Shown: positions 1 to 5,702 of the stretch, piece by piece
How positions within the stretch are numbered: the first letter of the stretch is position 1
Layout: each line of letters begins with the position of its first letter
The notes under the pieces: model-generated
Told to the model about the DNA's origin: nothing
Databases searched by the model: none
What the model saw: the letters and a program-made list of their open reading frames with translations, nothing else
Position numbers and translations under genes: made by a program
Assembly: GCA_041659585.1 (NCBI GenBank)
Contig: JBAZXY010000053.1
Location: forward strand, 1-8,652
From: UBA8518 sp041659585
GTDB taxonomy: Bacteria; Patescibacteriota; Minisyncoccia; Moranbacterales; UBA2206
DNA: 8,652 bases
Direction: 5' to 3'

Positions 1-20
1 AAAAGAGGTAGGATAGAGGA

Positions 21-320
21 ATGAATGATCAATTATTAGGGGTGGGAATTTTTTTCTTGCTGGTCAATGCGACGGCTTTTTTGGTGATGCTGTGGGACAA
101 GTCTCGCTCACGCCAAAAGGGAGCTGAACGCATTTCCGAAGGAATGCTGTTTTTTATGGCCACGATTTTTGGCAGTGTCGGCGTGCTGGCCGGGATGTTC
201 GCTTTTCGGCACAAAACCCGCAAGTGGTATTTCGTCTTGGGCATCCCACTGCTGATTGCCCAAAATTGCGCTTTTTTGTATGTGGTTTATTTGTATTTGA
301 ACAAGACTCTTGGATATTAA
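21..320 (+). CDS. DUF1294 family small membrane protein
   Basis: This is a 99-aa protein of the DUF1294 family, whose function is not established. Visible family features are a first membrane segment (about residues 5-24), the D26-K27 pair just after it, R37-I-S-E40, a glycine-rich second hydrophobic stretch (about 43-60), the F62-R-H-K-T66 signature and a C-terminal hydrophobic segment (about 70-92). The length is normal for the family. An AGAGG-type ribosome site lies at 4-8, slightly far from the ATG. GC content is clearly higher than in the genes at 440-5519, so this gene probably belongs to the resident background rather than to the AT-rich block that follows. It stands alone here; anything upstream lies outside the window. 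The family call is confident; no biochemical role can be given. Confidence 0.85.
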   Translation: MNDQLLGVGIFFLLVNATAFLVMLWDKSRSRQKGAERISEGMLFFMATIFGSVGVLAGMFAFRHKTRKWYFVLGIPLLIAQNCAFLYVVYLYLNKTLGY

Positions 321-332
321 GTTAAAAAAGTG

Positions 333-386
333 CATCGTTTGTGGTTTGTAAGAAATATGTTATATTTATACCATAAATCAACGATG
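333..386. repeat. Imperfect inverted repeat between DUF1294 and HAD genes
   Basis: CATCGTT (333-339) pairs perfectly with AACGATG (380-386). After a 4-nt bulge on the 3' side, TGTGG (340-344) pairs with CCATA (371-375) with one G-T wobble. No T tract follows, so it is not an ordinary terminator. It sits at the left edge of the AT-rich block. Its role is unknown. Confidence 0.45.
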
Positions 387-390
387 GCTA

Positions 391-396
391 TATAAT
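391..396 (+). promoter_or_regulatory. Possible -10 box for the HAD gene
   Basis: A perfect TATAAT lies 44 nt upstream of the preferred ATG at 440. No good -35 hexamer is visible at normal spacing. Its position favours starting translation at 440 rather than at the ATG at 395, which overlaps the box. Confidence 0.3.
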
Positions 397-439
397 GTTA
401 AGTTCGCATAAGAACGAGATATATGCAATTTATTTTTTT

Positions 440-1045
440 ATGATTAAAATTATTATTTTTGACTTTGACGGAGTTATTCTTGACAACTACGAGCTTCATT
501 ACTCGTTTAGTCAAAAACAGATAACTGATATAACCAGAGAAGAACATAGACAGTTGTTTGATGGAAACATTCATGTTGAGCGAGAAAAACTTTCTCATAG
601 AAATACTGGCTACGATTTAAAAAAACATTTTAGTGACGCTAAGCTTGAAACGGTTATTGATTCTGAGGTAAAAGTAATTCTGAAATCTCTGTCAGAAAAA
701 TACATATTAGGGATTATTACCTCCGCAAGAGAATATGGAGTAAAAGGTTGTCTCGAATATAATCGGTTAAGTAAATATTTTTCATTTATCTATGGGTATG
801 AAACTAATACATTAAAAAAAGATAAATTTAAAAAAGTTTTTGCGGAGTATGCTGTTTCTTCAGATGAATGTATTTTTGTTGCAGATACAGCTGGAGATAT
901 ATTGGAAGCTCGTGAAGCAGGGGTTGAAACGATTGCAGTTGATTTTGGATATCACGACAAAGAGCGTCTTATTAAAGTTAATCCCTTGGCAATAGTTTCT
1001 AATTTTAGCGAACTATCTCAAATCGTCAGTAAAATAAGGGTATAA
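440..1045 (+). CDS. HAD-superfamily hydrolase (phosphoglycolate phosphatase-like)
   Basis: A 201-aa cytoplasmic phosphatase-type protein. HAD motifs appear in order: motif I D8-F-D10-G-V (nucleophile D8, acid/base D10), motif II T94/S95 in GIITSAR, motif III lysine near K127-K129, and motif IV D149-TAG-D153 (VADTAGDILEA), which binds magnesium. The region between motifs I and II is the helical cap expected of subclass I. The substrate cannot be read from the sequence. An ATG at 395 would extend the protein by 15 residues, but that stretch overlaps a TATAAT box, while the motif I strand begins right at the 440 ATG as is usual for this family. Neither start has a clear Shine-Dalgarno sequence. 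It is AT-rich like its downstream neighbours and separated from the racemase gene by 97 nt holding a dispersed repeat. Confidence 0.85.
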   Translation: MIKIIIFDFDGVILDNYELHYSFSQKQITDITREEHRQLFDGNIHVEREKLSHRNTGYDLKKHFSDAKLETVIDSEVKVILKSLSEKYILGIITSAREYGVKGCLEYNRLSKYFSFIYGYETNTLKKDKFKKVFAEYAVSSDECIFVADTAGDILEAREAGVETIAVDFGYHDKERLIKVNPLAIVSNFSELSQIVSKIRV

Positions 1046-1060
1046 AAAAATAAACTACAC

Positions 1061-1080
1061 ATAACAAAGAATATCTGGTT
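1061..1080 (+). repeat. Dispersed intergenic repeat, copy A (diverged)
   Basis: The 20-nt stretch ATAACAAAGAATATCTGGTT matches copies at 2474 and 5581 over its length with two or three differences, but lacks their following TCGCA. It lies 15 nt after the HAD stop codon. Confidence 0.55.
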
Positions 1081-1142
1081 AAAAAATTTGCCCCAGTTAA
1101 AGTCAAAAGGAAGGAAAAAATTTATTTATTATTAATAAACAT

Positions 1143-1838
1143 ATGAAAACAATAGGGCTTATCGGCGGGATGAGTTGGGAGTCATCTCTTGAATATTACC
1201 GCATTATTAACGAGCAAATTAAAGAAAAGCTCGGGGGTTTGCATTCGGCGAAAAGTTTAATGTATTCGGTGGATTTTGATGAAATAGAAAAATTGCAACA
1301 TCAAGGAAATTGGGATGAAGCGACAAAATTGATGATAGACGCTGCACAAAGATTGGAAAAAGGCGGTGCTGATTTTGTAGTTATATGCACTAACACTATG
1401 CATAAAATGGCTGAAGATGTTCAACATAACATCCAAATCCCTCTCTTGCATATTGCTGACGCAACTGCAGAAAAAATAAAAAAGGCAGGATTGAAAAAAA
1501 TTGGTCTCTTGGGAACAAAGTTTACAATGGAGGAAGATTTTTACAAGGGCAGATTAATTAATAAGTACGGACTTGAAGTTGTGATTCCAGATGATCAAGA
1601 TAGACAAATAGTTCATGATGTCATTTATAATGAATTATGTCTAGGCGGAATTAACCAATCTTCAAAAGACCAATTCATTGGAATAATAAACAAGCTCGTC
1701 GATAACGGAGCGGAGGCAGTAATTTTAGGATGTACGGAAATTCCTTTGTTGGTTCAACAGAAAGACGTGGCAGTCCGGTTGTTTGACACTACAAGAATTC
1801 ATGCAGAATCAGCGGTTGAGTTATCTTTAGAAAAATAA
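1143..1838 (+). CDS. Aspartate/glutamate-family amino-acid racemase (YgeA/RacD-like)
   Basis: A 231-aa cofactor-independent racemase. The N terminus MKTIGLIGGMSWESS is the hallmark of the family. The two catalytic cysteines are visible as C82 in VICTNTMHK and C197 in LGCTEIPLL, each in one half of the pseudo-symmetric fold, and length is normal. The family interconverts L and D amino acids by two-base proton transfer; E. coli YgeA has broad specificity, so the substrate here is undetermined. It lies 15 nt upstream of a LysE-type exporter, very likely in one operon. A purine-rich AAGGAAGG (1109-1116) is too far from the ATG (26 nt) to act as a normal ribosome site. The family is near certain; the specific substrate is unknown. 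Confidence 0.9.
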   Translation: MKTIGLIGGMSWESSLEYYRIINEQIKEKLGGLHSAKSLMYSVDFDEIEKLQHQGNWDEATKLMIDAAQRLEKGGADFVVICTNTMHKMAEDVQHNIQIPLLHIADATAEKIKKAGLKKIGLLGTKFTMEEDFYKGRLINKYGLEVVIPDDQDRQIVHDVIYNELCLGGINQSSKDQFIGIINKLVDNGAEAVILGCTEIPLLVQQKDVAVRLFDTTRIHAESAVELSLEK

Positions 1839-1853
1839 AAGTTTGCTATTAAG

Positions 1854-2477
1854 ATGAAAATATTTAAAAATGGATTAATAACGGGATTGCTTCTTCAACT
1901 TGCGATAGGCCCTGTGTTTTTCTTCATCGTAAATTTAACATTGCAAAAAACAATTCTTGACGGTTTTGTTGCGGTTCTTGCTGTCACGCTGGTAGATTAC
2001 ATCTATGTCACACTTGCAATTTTGGGTGTTGGGAAATTGCTTGAAAAAAAGAAAATAAAAAAGATTTTTGGCATGATTAGCTCAGTTGTTCTTATGATAT
2101 TTGGCGTAATTATAATTAGGGGAGCTATGGGTAATGACATTTCAATAAGCGTCGCTACTGATTCAAAAAACCTTCTATCAAGTTTTGCCTCTGTTTTTTT
2201 TCTCACAATTTCCAGTCCTATGACGATTGTTTTCTTTGCTAGTATATTTACCGCAAAAGCCGTTGAATATAACTATAAAAAACGAGAATTATTTGTTTTT
2301 GGTTTTGCAACCGGCTTGGCAACGTTTATATTTATGGGATTGTCCGTTCTGATATTATCATTGGTTAAGGAGGGTGTCCCGATATTATTAATACGATTTT
2401 TGAATGTGTTAGTTGGATGCTTGCTTATCGGGTATGGAGGGGTAAGATTACGAGCGGTTTTAAAGAATAGCATATAA
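1854..2477 (+). CDS. LysE/RhtB-family amino-acid exporter
   Basis: A 207-aa integral membrane protein with about six hydrophobic segments (roughly residues 8-28, 36-60, 69-90, 108-132, 145-170, 179-198). The family signature is present at the N terminus (G-L-L-L-Q-L-A-I-G-P, residues 11-20), together with the second conserved turn S-S-P-M-T (about 120-124) before segment 4. LysE-family proteins export amino acids by proton or sodium exchange. The gene begins 15 nt after the racemase stop with no clear Shine-Dalgarno of its own, suggesting translation coupled to that gene. A racemase-exporter pair suggests D-amino-acid production and export, or removal of an excess amino acid; this is inference. 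Its stop codon lies inside dispersed repeat copy B. Confidence 0.87.
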   Translation: MKIFKNGLITGLLLQLAIGPVFFFIVNLTLQKTILDGFVAVLAVTLVDYIYVTLAILGVGKLLEKKKIKKIFGMISSVVLMIFGVIIIRGAMGNDISISVATDSKNLLSSFASVFFLTISSPMTIVFFASIFTAKAVEYNYKKRELFVFGFATGLATFIFMGLSVLILSLVKEGVPILLIRFLNVLVGCLLIGYGGVRLRAVLKNSI

Positions 2478-2498
2478 CACCGAATATCTGGTTTCGCA
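2474..2498 (+). repeat. Dispersed intergenic repeat, copy B
   Basis: The copy contains CGAATATCTGGTTTCGCA (2481-2498) and begins with ATAACA overlapping the LysE stop codon. It shares an uninterrupted 17-nt core with copy C (5589-5605). It contains a short inverted repeat, CGAA and TTCG. Confidence 0.65.
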
Positions 2499-2528
2499 TA
2501 AATTGCGCTATGATAAGGTAAAATTTAG

Positions 2529-2537
2529 TGATATAAT
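2529..2537 (+). promoter_or_regulatory. Extended -10 promoter for the HD-Nudix pair
   Basis: TGATATAAT is a perfect extended -10 (TG-n-TATAAT), about 110 nt upstream of the HD gene ATG. No convincing -35 is needed for extended -10 promoters and none is seen. A start near 2544 would place the hairpin at 2555-2597 in the RNA leader. Confidence 0.45.
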
Positions 2538-2554
2538 AATTAAAATAGGTAAGC

Positions 2555-2597
2555 TATTTGAAGTTTTAACCAATAAACACAGACTCAACTTCAGATA
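2555..2597 (+). promoter_or_regulatory. 11-bp hairpin in the leader of the HD gene
   Basis: TATTTGAAGTT (2555-2565) pairs with AACTTCAGATA (2587-2597) over 11 bp with one G-T wobble, leaving a 21-nt loop. It lies between the extended -10 and the HD gene. There is no T tract directly after it (the next T run begins about 25 nt later), so termination is unlikely. It may be a leader RNA structure; no known riboswitch was recognised. Confidence 0.4.
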
Positions 2598-2647
2598 ATG
2601 TCGATACGTTCAACAAAATAATTTTTTTATCTTTTTAAAAGGGGAAT

Positions 2648-3295
2648 ATGGAAGAATATTTATTTGAAAAAACCATGCATACAATTTTTGAGGATGTTAC
2701 AAATAATTTTGAGAAATCTGGTGAATTGGCAGTTGATGTCGCAAGATTTTTAGAGATGCATGGCTGTGTGGATACCGTGAAGCATGTTAATGAAGTTGCA
2801 CAAAAAGCAAGAGAATTAGCGCCACGTTTTTTGGAAAAAGAGGAAGATGCATATTGTGCTGGCTTACTTCATGATATTAGTGCTGTATTTCCAAATGAAG
2901 ACAGAGTGAAAGTTGCAACTGAACTAGGTATTGAAGTTTTGCCAGAAGAAAAAACTTGTCCAGCTATTCTGCATCAAAAGATTTCCGAGGTTATGGCGGA
3001 AAAGATTTTTGGAATTACTGACACAAATATTTTGAGTGCTATGGGTTGTCATACTACGCTCAAGGAAAATGCATCAGTTTTGGATAAAATTGTTTTTATT
3101 TCAGACAAAATAATGTGGGATCAGGTACATAGCGCACCATATCAATTAGATGTTTTGAAAGCCCTGGAAATTTCCTTGGACGAAGCATGTTTTTGTTATT
3201 TGGATTATTTATGGCAACAAAGAGAAAATCTTGCTGTTGTGCATCCGTGGATGGAGACTGCTTACAAACAATTACATGATTCGCTGGGAAAATAA
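2648..3295 (+). CDS. HD-domain hydrolase, YqeK-like (Ap4A hydrolase family)
   Basis: A 215-aa metal-dependent phosphohydrolase. HD metal ligands are visible in order: H46 (VKHV), H75-D76 (AGLLHDIS), H109 (ILHQ), H135 (GCHTT) and D153 (VFISDKI). The segment HTTLKENASVLDKIVFISDKI matches the YqeK pattern (HT...ldKiiyiADki). YqeK enzymes split diadenosine tetraphosphate symmetrically into two ADP molecules. The N terminus has about 30 extra residues before the core helices, and the usual DY after LLHD is replaced by IS, so the exact substrate could differ. An AAGGGG ribosome site sits 4 nt before the ATG. The Nudix gene follows after 44 nt, suggesting a two-gene nucleotide-cleaning unit. The HD class is certain; the YqeK assignment is likely. 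Confidence 0.8.
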   Translation: MEEYLFEKTMHTIFEDVTNNFEKSGELAVDVARFLEMHGCVDTVKHVNEVAQKARELAPRFLEKEEDAYCAGLLHDISAVFPNEDRVKVATELGIEVLPEEKTCPAILHQKISEVMAEKIFGITDTNILSAMGCHTTLKENASVLDKIVFISDKIMWDQVHSAPYQLDVLKALEISLDEACFCYLDYLWQQRENLAVVHPWMETAYKQLHDSLGK

Positions 3296-3304
3296 GGAGT
3301 TTTT

Positions 3305-3343
3305 ATGATTTTTGGAAACAGAAAAATTAATTCATTTTTATGA
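3305..3343 (+). CDS. Possible 12-codon leader ORF coupled to the Nudix gene
   Basis: A mini-ORF encodes MIFGNRKINSFL. It has the best ribosome site in the neighbourhood, GGAG at 3296-3299 with 5-nt spacing, and its TGA stop overlaps the Nudix start in an ATGA junction (3340-3343). The Nudix ATG lacks its own Shine-Dalgarno, so the mini-ORF could load ribosomes for it by termination-reinitiation. The peptide has no recognisable function. A chance occurrence is possible, since a GGAG after a stop codon can also be coincidental. Confidence 0.4.
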   Translation: MIFGNRKINSFL

Positions 3344-3912
3344 AAAAGAAAAAGTTAAAACCCTGGACAAAACTTTCGGAAAAAGTGGTATATAAAAATC
3401 CATGGTTTCGTGTTTTTCATGAAAAGTTTGTTACACCGGCACTTGCTGTTGGAAACTATTTCATCATTCACACCAATGAAACTGACCGCTCGGTGTTTAT
3501 CGTGCCGATTAAAGATGATAAAATAATTTTTACCTATCAATATCGGTATGCGATAAAAAAATGGGCATTGGAGCTTCCGGGCGGGGGACAGGAAAAGGGT
3601 TGCACGCCTCTTGTGGCTGCAAAGAAAGAATTTGAAGAGGAGCTTGGTTACACATCTAAGTCATGGAAAAAACTCGGGGTGTATAGCCCGTGGAGTGGTC
3701 CGTGCGCAGAACAATGCACGGTGTTTTTAGCAGACGCTTTGACAAAAACAAAACAGAATTTGGAAGAAACCGAAAAAGGATTAAAAATAAAAGAGATTCC
3801 AATTACTGAGGCATATCGCATGCTTGATGACGGCAAAATTTCAGATTGCCAGACAATTGCCGCACTTTCATTCGCTAGAAAACATTTATTAATAAAGAAT
3901 AAAAAATCATAA
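3340..3912 (+). CDS. Nudix hydrolase, ADP-ribose pyrophosphatase-like
   Basis: A 190-aa Nudix protein that resembles ADP-ribose pyrophosphatases (NudF type): an N-terminal strand region, then QYRY (67-70), LELPGGG (77-83) and the Nudix box at 82-104. The metal-binding part K96-E-F-E-E-E-L-G-Y104 is intact, but the box departs from the GX5EX7REUXEEXGU consensus at two places: C88 replaces the first glutamate and K96 replaces the arginine. Known relatives split ADP-ribose into AMP and ribose-5-phosphate. No ribosome site precedes the ATG; translation probably depends on the mini-ORF ending in the ATGA overlap. Its position between the HD hydrolase and an ART-like/NADAR pair fits a role in ADP-ribose clearance (inference). 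Confidence 0.85.
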   Translation: MKKKKLKPWTKLSEKVVYKNPWFRVFHEKFVTPALAVGNYFIIHTNETDRSVFIVPIKDDKIIFTYQYRYAIKKWALELPGGGQEKGCTPLVAAKKEFEEELGYTSKSWKKLGVYSPWSGPCAEQCTVFLADALTKTKQNLEETEKGLKIKEIPITEAYRMLDDGKISDCQTIAALSFARKHLLIKNKKS

Positions 3913-3929
3913 ATACACATGCGGTGCAT

Positions 3930-4003
3930 CCCGATTCTTCATTTGATATATAAGAATGAATATCGGGACTCTCCCCTGCCTACCGGCAGGCAGGCAAGTC
4001 CCG
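3930..4003. repeat. Compound palindromic element behind the Nudix gene, possible terminator
   Basis: Two overlapping hairpins. The first pairs CCCGAT (3930-3935) with ATCGGG (3962-3967), plus TTCATT with AATGAA inside. The second pairs CGGGACT (3964-3970) with AGTCCCG (3997-4003) and contains the inner palindrome CCTGCC-TACC-GGCAGG (3975-3990). The two share CGGG, so they are alternatives. TTTT and TTTTT runs follow at 4007 and 4014, so the second could terminate the HD-Nudix transcript. GC-rich palindromes of this type are common as dispersed intergenic repeats in Patescibacteria. Confidence 0.65.
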
Positions 4004-4097
4004 CACTTTTCCGTTTTTGTGTAATTTAGAGTAAAATGAAATTAATAAAGCAAGCAGAAATATTGTGTTTTTGCAGAGAAAATTAAATTCAATTTTT

Positions 4098-4742
4098 ATG
4101 GAAGGAATAAGACAATTTTATATTAAGCCAACAGGCCAAGAAGATGATAGGGATATCCAAGAACATGCTATAAGTCCAGAAACAACGGAAAAAAACCTTA
4201 AAAATTTTAGATATTATTCTTTTCGTGGAAGTGATGATGCAGTAAAAAATATTGGCTCGATAGAACAAAATGAGAGGTTAAGATCAATTATTGAAAACCC
4301 TGGCAGTTTCTCTCGGCAAGAGCTAATGAGCGCTATTTTTGAAAACTATTCAGGAGAAGCTTATGGAAACTATCAATGGTTCAAGCCAGTTTCTGCTTGG
4401 GATAATTCTCCGGATAAATCTTCTTTATTCTATAGATTCACCAATGATTATCCTCAATTAAGGCAATTAAGCTTGCACCCTGGTTTTATAACGAAGTTGC
4501 CATATTTTTATGAGAATATTGAAAGTATAAATCCTGAAAATAAAACGGCGGACGAGGTGCTAGACTTTATGAATAAAAAACTTGGTAACGTTACTCTTTA
4601 TCGGGGAATGGCACTTACCGAGGAGTGGTTGGCGATAATAAGAAAGGAGGGGATTTTGGCAGACATTAATCGCAATGAGAATAAAAAAAATCAATGGATT
4701 ATTTTGATGGACGCTATTTATCTACCAAATATAAAGACATGA
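4098..4742 (+). CDS. ADP-ribosyltransferase-like protein, N-terminal part (frameshifted)
   Basis: This 214-aa frame carries the N-terminal portion of a protein that continues, one frame back, in the ORF ending at 5035. Shifting -1 in the A8 run at 4683-4690 gives a single product of about 312 aa. Near the end of this part is N-V-T-L-Y-R-G-M (arginine codon at 4602-4604), which resembles the first motif of R-S-E class ADP-ribosyltransferases (LYRG). After the A8 run this frame reads only 18 more codons and looks out of frame. The first 150 residues match nothing I recognise. A GTG at 4065 would add 11 residues; neither start has a good ribosome site. The ART assignment rests on motif spacing across both frames and is moderate. 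Confidence 0.55.
   Translation: MEGIRQFYIKPTGQEDDRDIQEHAISPETTEKNLKNFRYYSFRGSDDAVKNIGSIEQNERLRSIIENPGSFSRQELMSAIFENYSGEAYGNYQWFKPVSAWDNSPDKSSLFYRFTNDYPQLRQLSLHPGFITKLPYFYENIESINPENKTADEVLDFMNKKLGNVTLYRGMALTEEWLAIIRKEGILADINRNENKKNQWIILMDAIYLPNIKT
4683..4690 (+). other. A8 run: frameshift site in the ART-like gene
   Basis: Eight adenines follow GAGAAT. Adding one A, or slipping -1, joins the upstream frame (…NRNENKK) to the downstream frame (KSMDYFDGRY…) without a stop. The site also contains A-AAA-AAT, a permitted -1 slippery heptamer. It could be real slippage (transcriptional or ribosomal), a phase-variable tract, an inactivating mutation, or a homopolymer sequencing error. Confidence 0.6.
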
Positions 4743-5035
4743 TTGAGGGTCATATTACAAAAGAGAATGCGCCATCACCCATGATTTCCGTTACGGCTGA
4801 AAGTGAAACGGCATTTAAAGTTGCGAGTGAATCTCATGGAGGATCATCAAGTATTTATGTGTTTAAAATTTCAATACCAGCTCTTGACCAAATTCACTAC
4901 TCGGAACATGGCATTCAGAGGCCGGATATAATTAGTAATCTGGGATCAGAATGGGAAAAAGACAGGGAGAGTTTTGTATTTTGGAAAATTAATCCAGATG
5001 AAATAATTGAAATTACCCAATCTGATTCTAATTAA
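4694..5035 (+). CDS. ADP-ribosyltransferase-like protein, C-terminal part
   Basis: This frame (113 aa from its first ATG) holds the rest of the ART-like domain. P-M-I-S32-V-T34-A-E resembles the S-x-T/S strand motif, followed by an alanine-bearing helix (AFKVASE) and the strand SIYVFKISI. E88 and E92 in E-W-E-K-D-R-E-S-F-V-F-W are candidates for the catalytic glutamate strand, which then runs into INPDEIIEI. These elements are in the order expected for R-S-E transferases. On its own it lacks the LYRG arginine, so it is probably not an independent gene. Reinitiation is nevertheless conceivable, because the stop of the upstream frame overlaps an ATG here (ATGA at 4739-4742). NADAR starts 40 nt later. 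Confidence 0.5.
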   Translation: MDYFDGRYLSTKYKDMIEGHITKENAPSPMISVTAESETAFKVASESHGGSSSIYVFKISIPALDQIHYSEHGIQRPDIISNLGSEWEKDRESFVFWKINPDEIIEITQSDSN

Positions 5036-5075
5036 GAAAATGGTGCCGGAAATATAAGCAACTAATAATATTCTG

Positions 5076-5519
5076 ATGGCAATAAGATTTTTAAGTAAAA
5101 TAGAGAAATGGAAGGATTTCTCAAATCTAGCACCGTATCCAATTGAGTTGGATGGGGAAACTTGGAGGTCTTCTGAACATTATTATCAATTCAAAAAGTT
5201 TGAAAAAACAGACCTTCAATATGCACAAAGAATTAAAAATGCCCACACGCCAAGGGATGCAAAAATTTTAAGTATGGAAAATGAGAATTATTCTGCTCAT
5301 TGGGAGGATATAAAGGTTGATGTTTTAAGAGTTGCGGTGAGGAAAAAATTTGAATCTTATTCTCAATTAGAAAATTTACTTCTTTCTACTGGTGATGAAG
5401 AATTAATTGAAGCAAATCCAGATGATTATTTTTGGGGTGAAGGCAATGATGGATCGGGTAAAAATATGATGGGACAGCTTCTAATGGAAGTCAGGGCATA
5501 TTTGAGAAATAAGGGATAA
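5076..5519 (+). CDS. NADAR-domain protein (YbiA/DUF1768 family)
   Basis: A 147-aa single-domain NADAR protein. Conserved pieces are F15-S-N-L-A-P-Y-P (15-22), W30-x3-E34-H35-Y-Y-Q (30-38), a P59-R-D-A-K63 segment, W76, L103-S-T-G-D (103-107), Y118-F-W-G121 and N130-M-M-G-Q-L-L-M-E-V-R140, matching the family along its whole length. Members include YbiA/COG3236, which cleaves the N-glycosidic bond of early riboflavin intermediates, and NADAR enzymes that remove ADP-ribose from modified guanosine and serve as antidotes to DarT1-type toxins. Here it follows an ART-like ORF by 40 nt on the same strand, the arrangement expected of a transferase and its reversing enzyme. No clear ribosome site precedes the ATG. 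The family is near certain; the role is inferred. Confidence 0.88.
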   Translation: MAIRFLSKIEKWKDFSNLAPYPIELDGETWRSSEHYYQFKKFEKTDLQYAQRIKNAHTPRDAKILSMENENYSAHWEDIKVDVLRVAVRKKFESYSQLENLLLSTGDEELIEANPDDYFWGEGNDGSGKNMMGQLLMEVRAYLRNKG

Positions 5520-5573
5520 TAATAAAAATGTGTTCCATGATGACATACGCAATGATAATTACCAAATAAATTC

Positions 5574-5594
5574 ATATTCGATAGCAACGAATAT
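5574..5594. repeat. Perfect 7-bp inverted repeat around repeat copy C
   Basis: ATATTCG (5574-5580) and CGAATAT (5588-5594) form a perfect stem with a 7-nt loop. The 3' arm is the beginning of repeat copy C. This pairing is not available at copies A and B, so it may be incidental. Confidence 0.35.
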
Positions 5595-5605
5595 CTGGTT
5601 TCGCA
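5581..5605 (+). repeat. Dispersed intergenic repeat, copy C
   Basis: The copy starts ATAGCAA and contains CGAATATCTGGTTTCGCA at 5588-5605, identical over 18 nt to copy B. It lies 61 nt after the NADAR stop codon, at the right edge of the AT-rich block. Confidence 0.65.
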
Positions 5606-5654
5606 GAAAAGAAAATCACAAGTATTAGAAAATTAAAATTGCAATTTTTAAATT

Positions 5655-5691
5655 TAAAAAAAGAACCCTTCGCAATGAGTTTGCGAAGGGT
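5655..5691 (-). terminator. Strong intrinsic terminator of the minus-strand unit
   Basis: ACCCTTCGCAA (5665-5675) and TTGCGAAGGGT (5681-5691) form a perfect 11-bp stem with a 5-nt loop. Read on the minus strand it is followed by a T-rich tract (the A run at 5655-5663). On the plus strand no T run follows, so it serves the 112-aa minus-strand gene. It also lies between this gene and the plus-strand NADAR gene that converges on it. Confidence 0.85.
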
Positions 5692-5702
5692 CTGTATAGC
5701 GT

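Noticed and set aside
395..439. Upstream ATG of the HAD gene as true start
   Set aside because: It overlaps a TATAAT box and the TTCGCATAA repeat-like stretch, and would add residues before the motif I strand that the family does not need.
1061..2650. Typical integron attC sites at the dispersed repeats
   Set aside because: The copies lack a consistent RYYYAAC/GTTRRRY core pair and a long self-complementary body; kept only as a hypothesis in the findings.
4036..4086. 16-codon ORF MKLIKQAEILCFCREN upstream of the ART-like gene
   Set aside because: No ribosome site, no stop-start coupling and no recognisable pairing structure; its two Cys codons are separated and are not followed by an attenuator.
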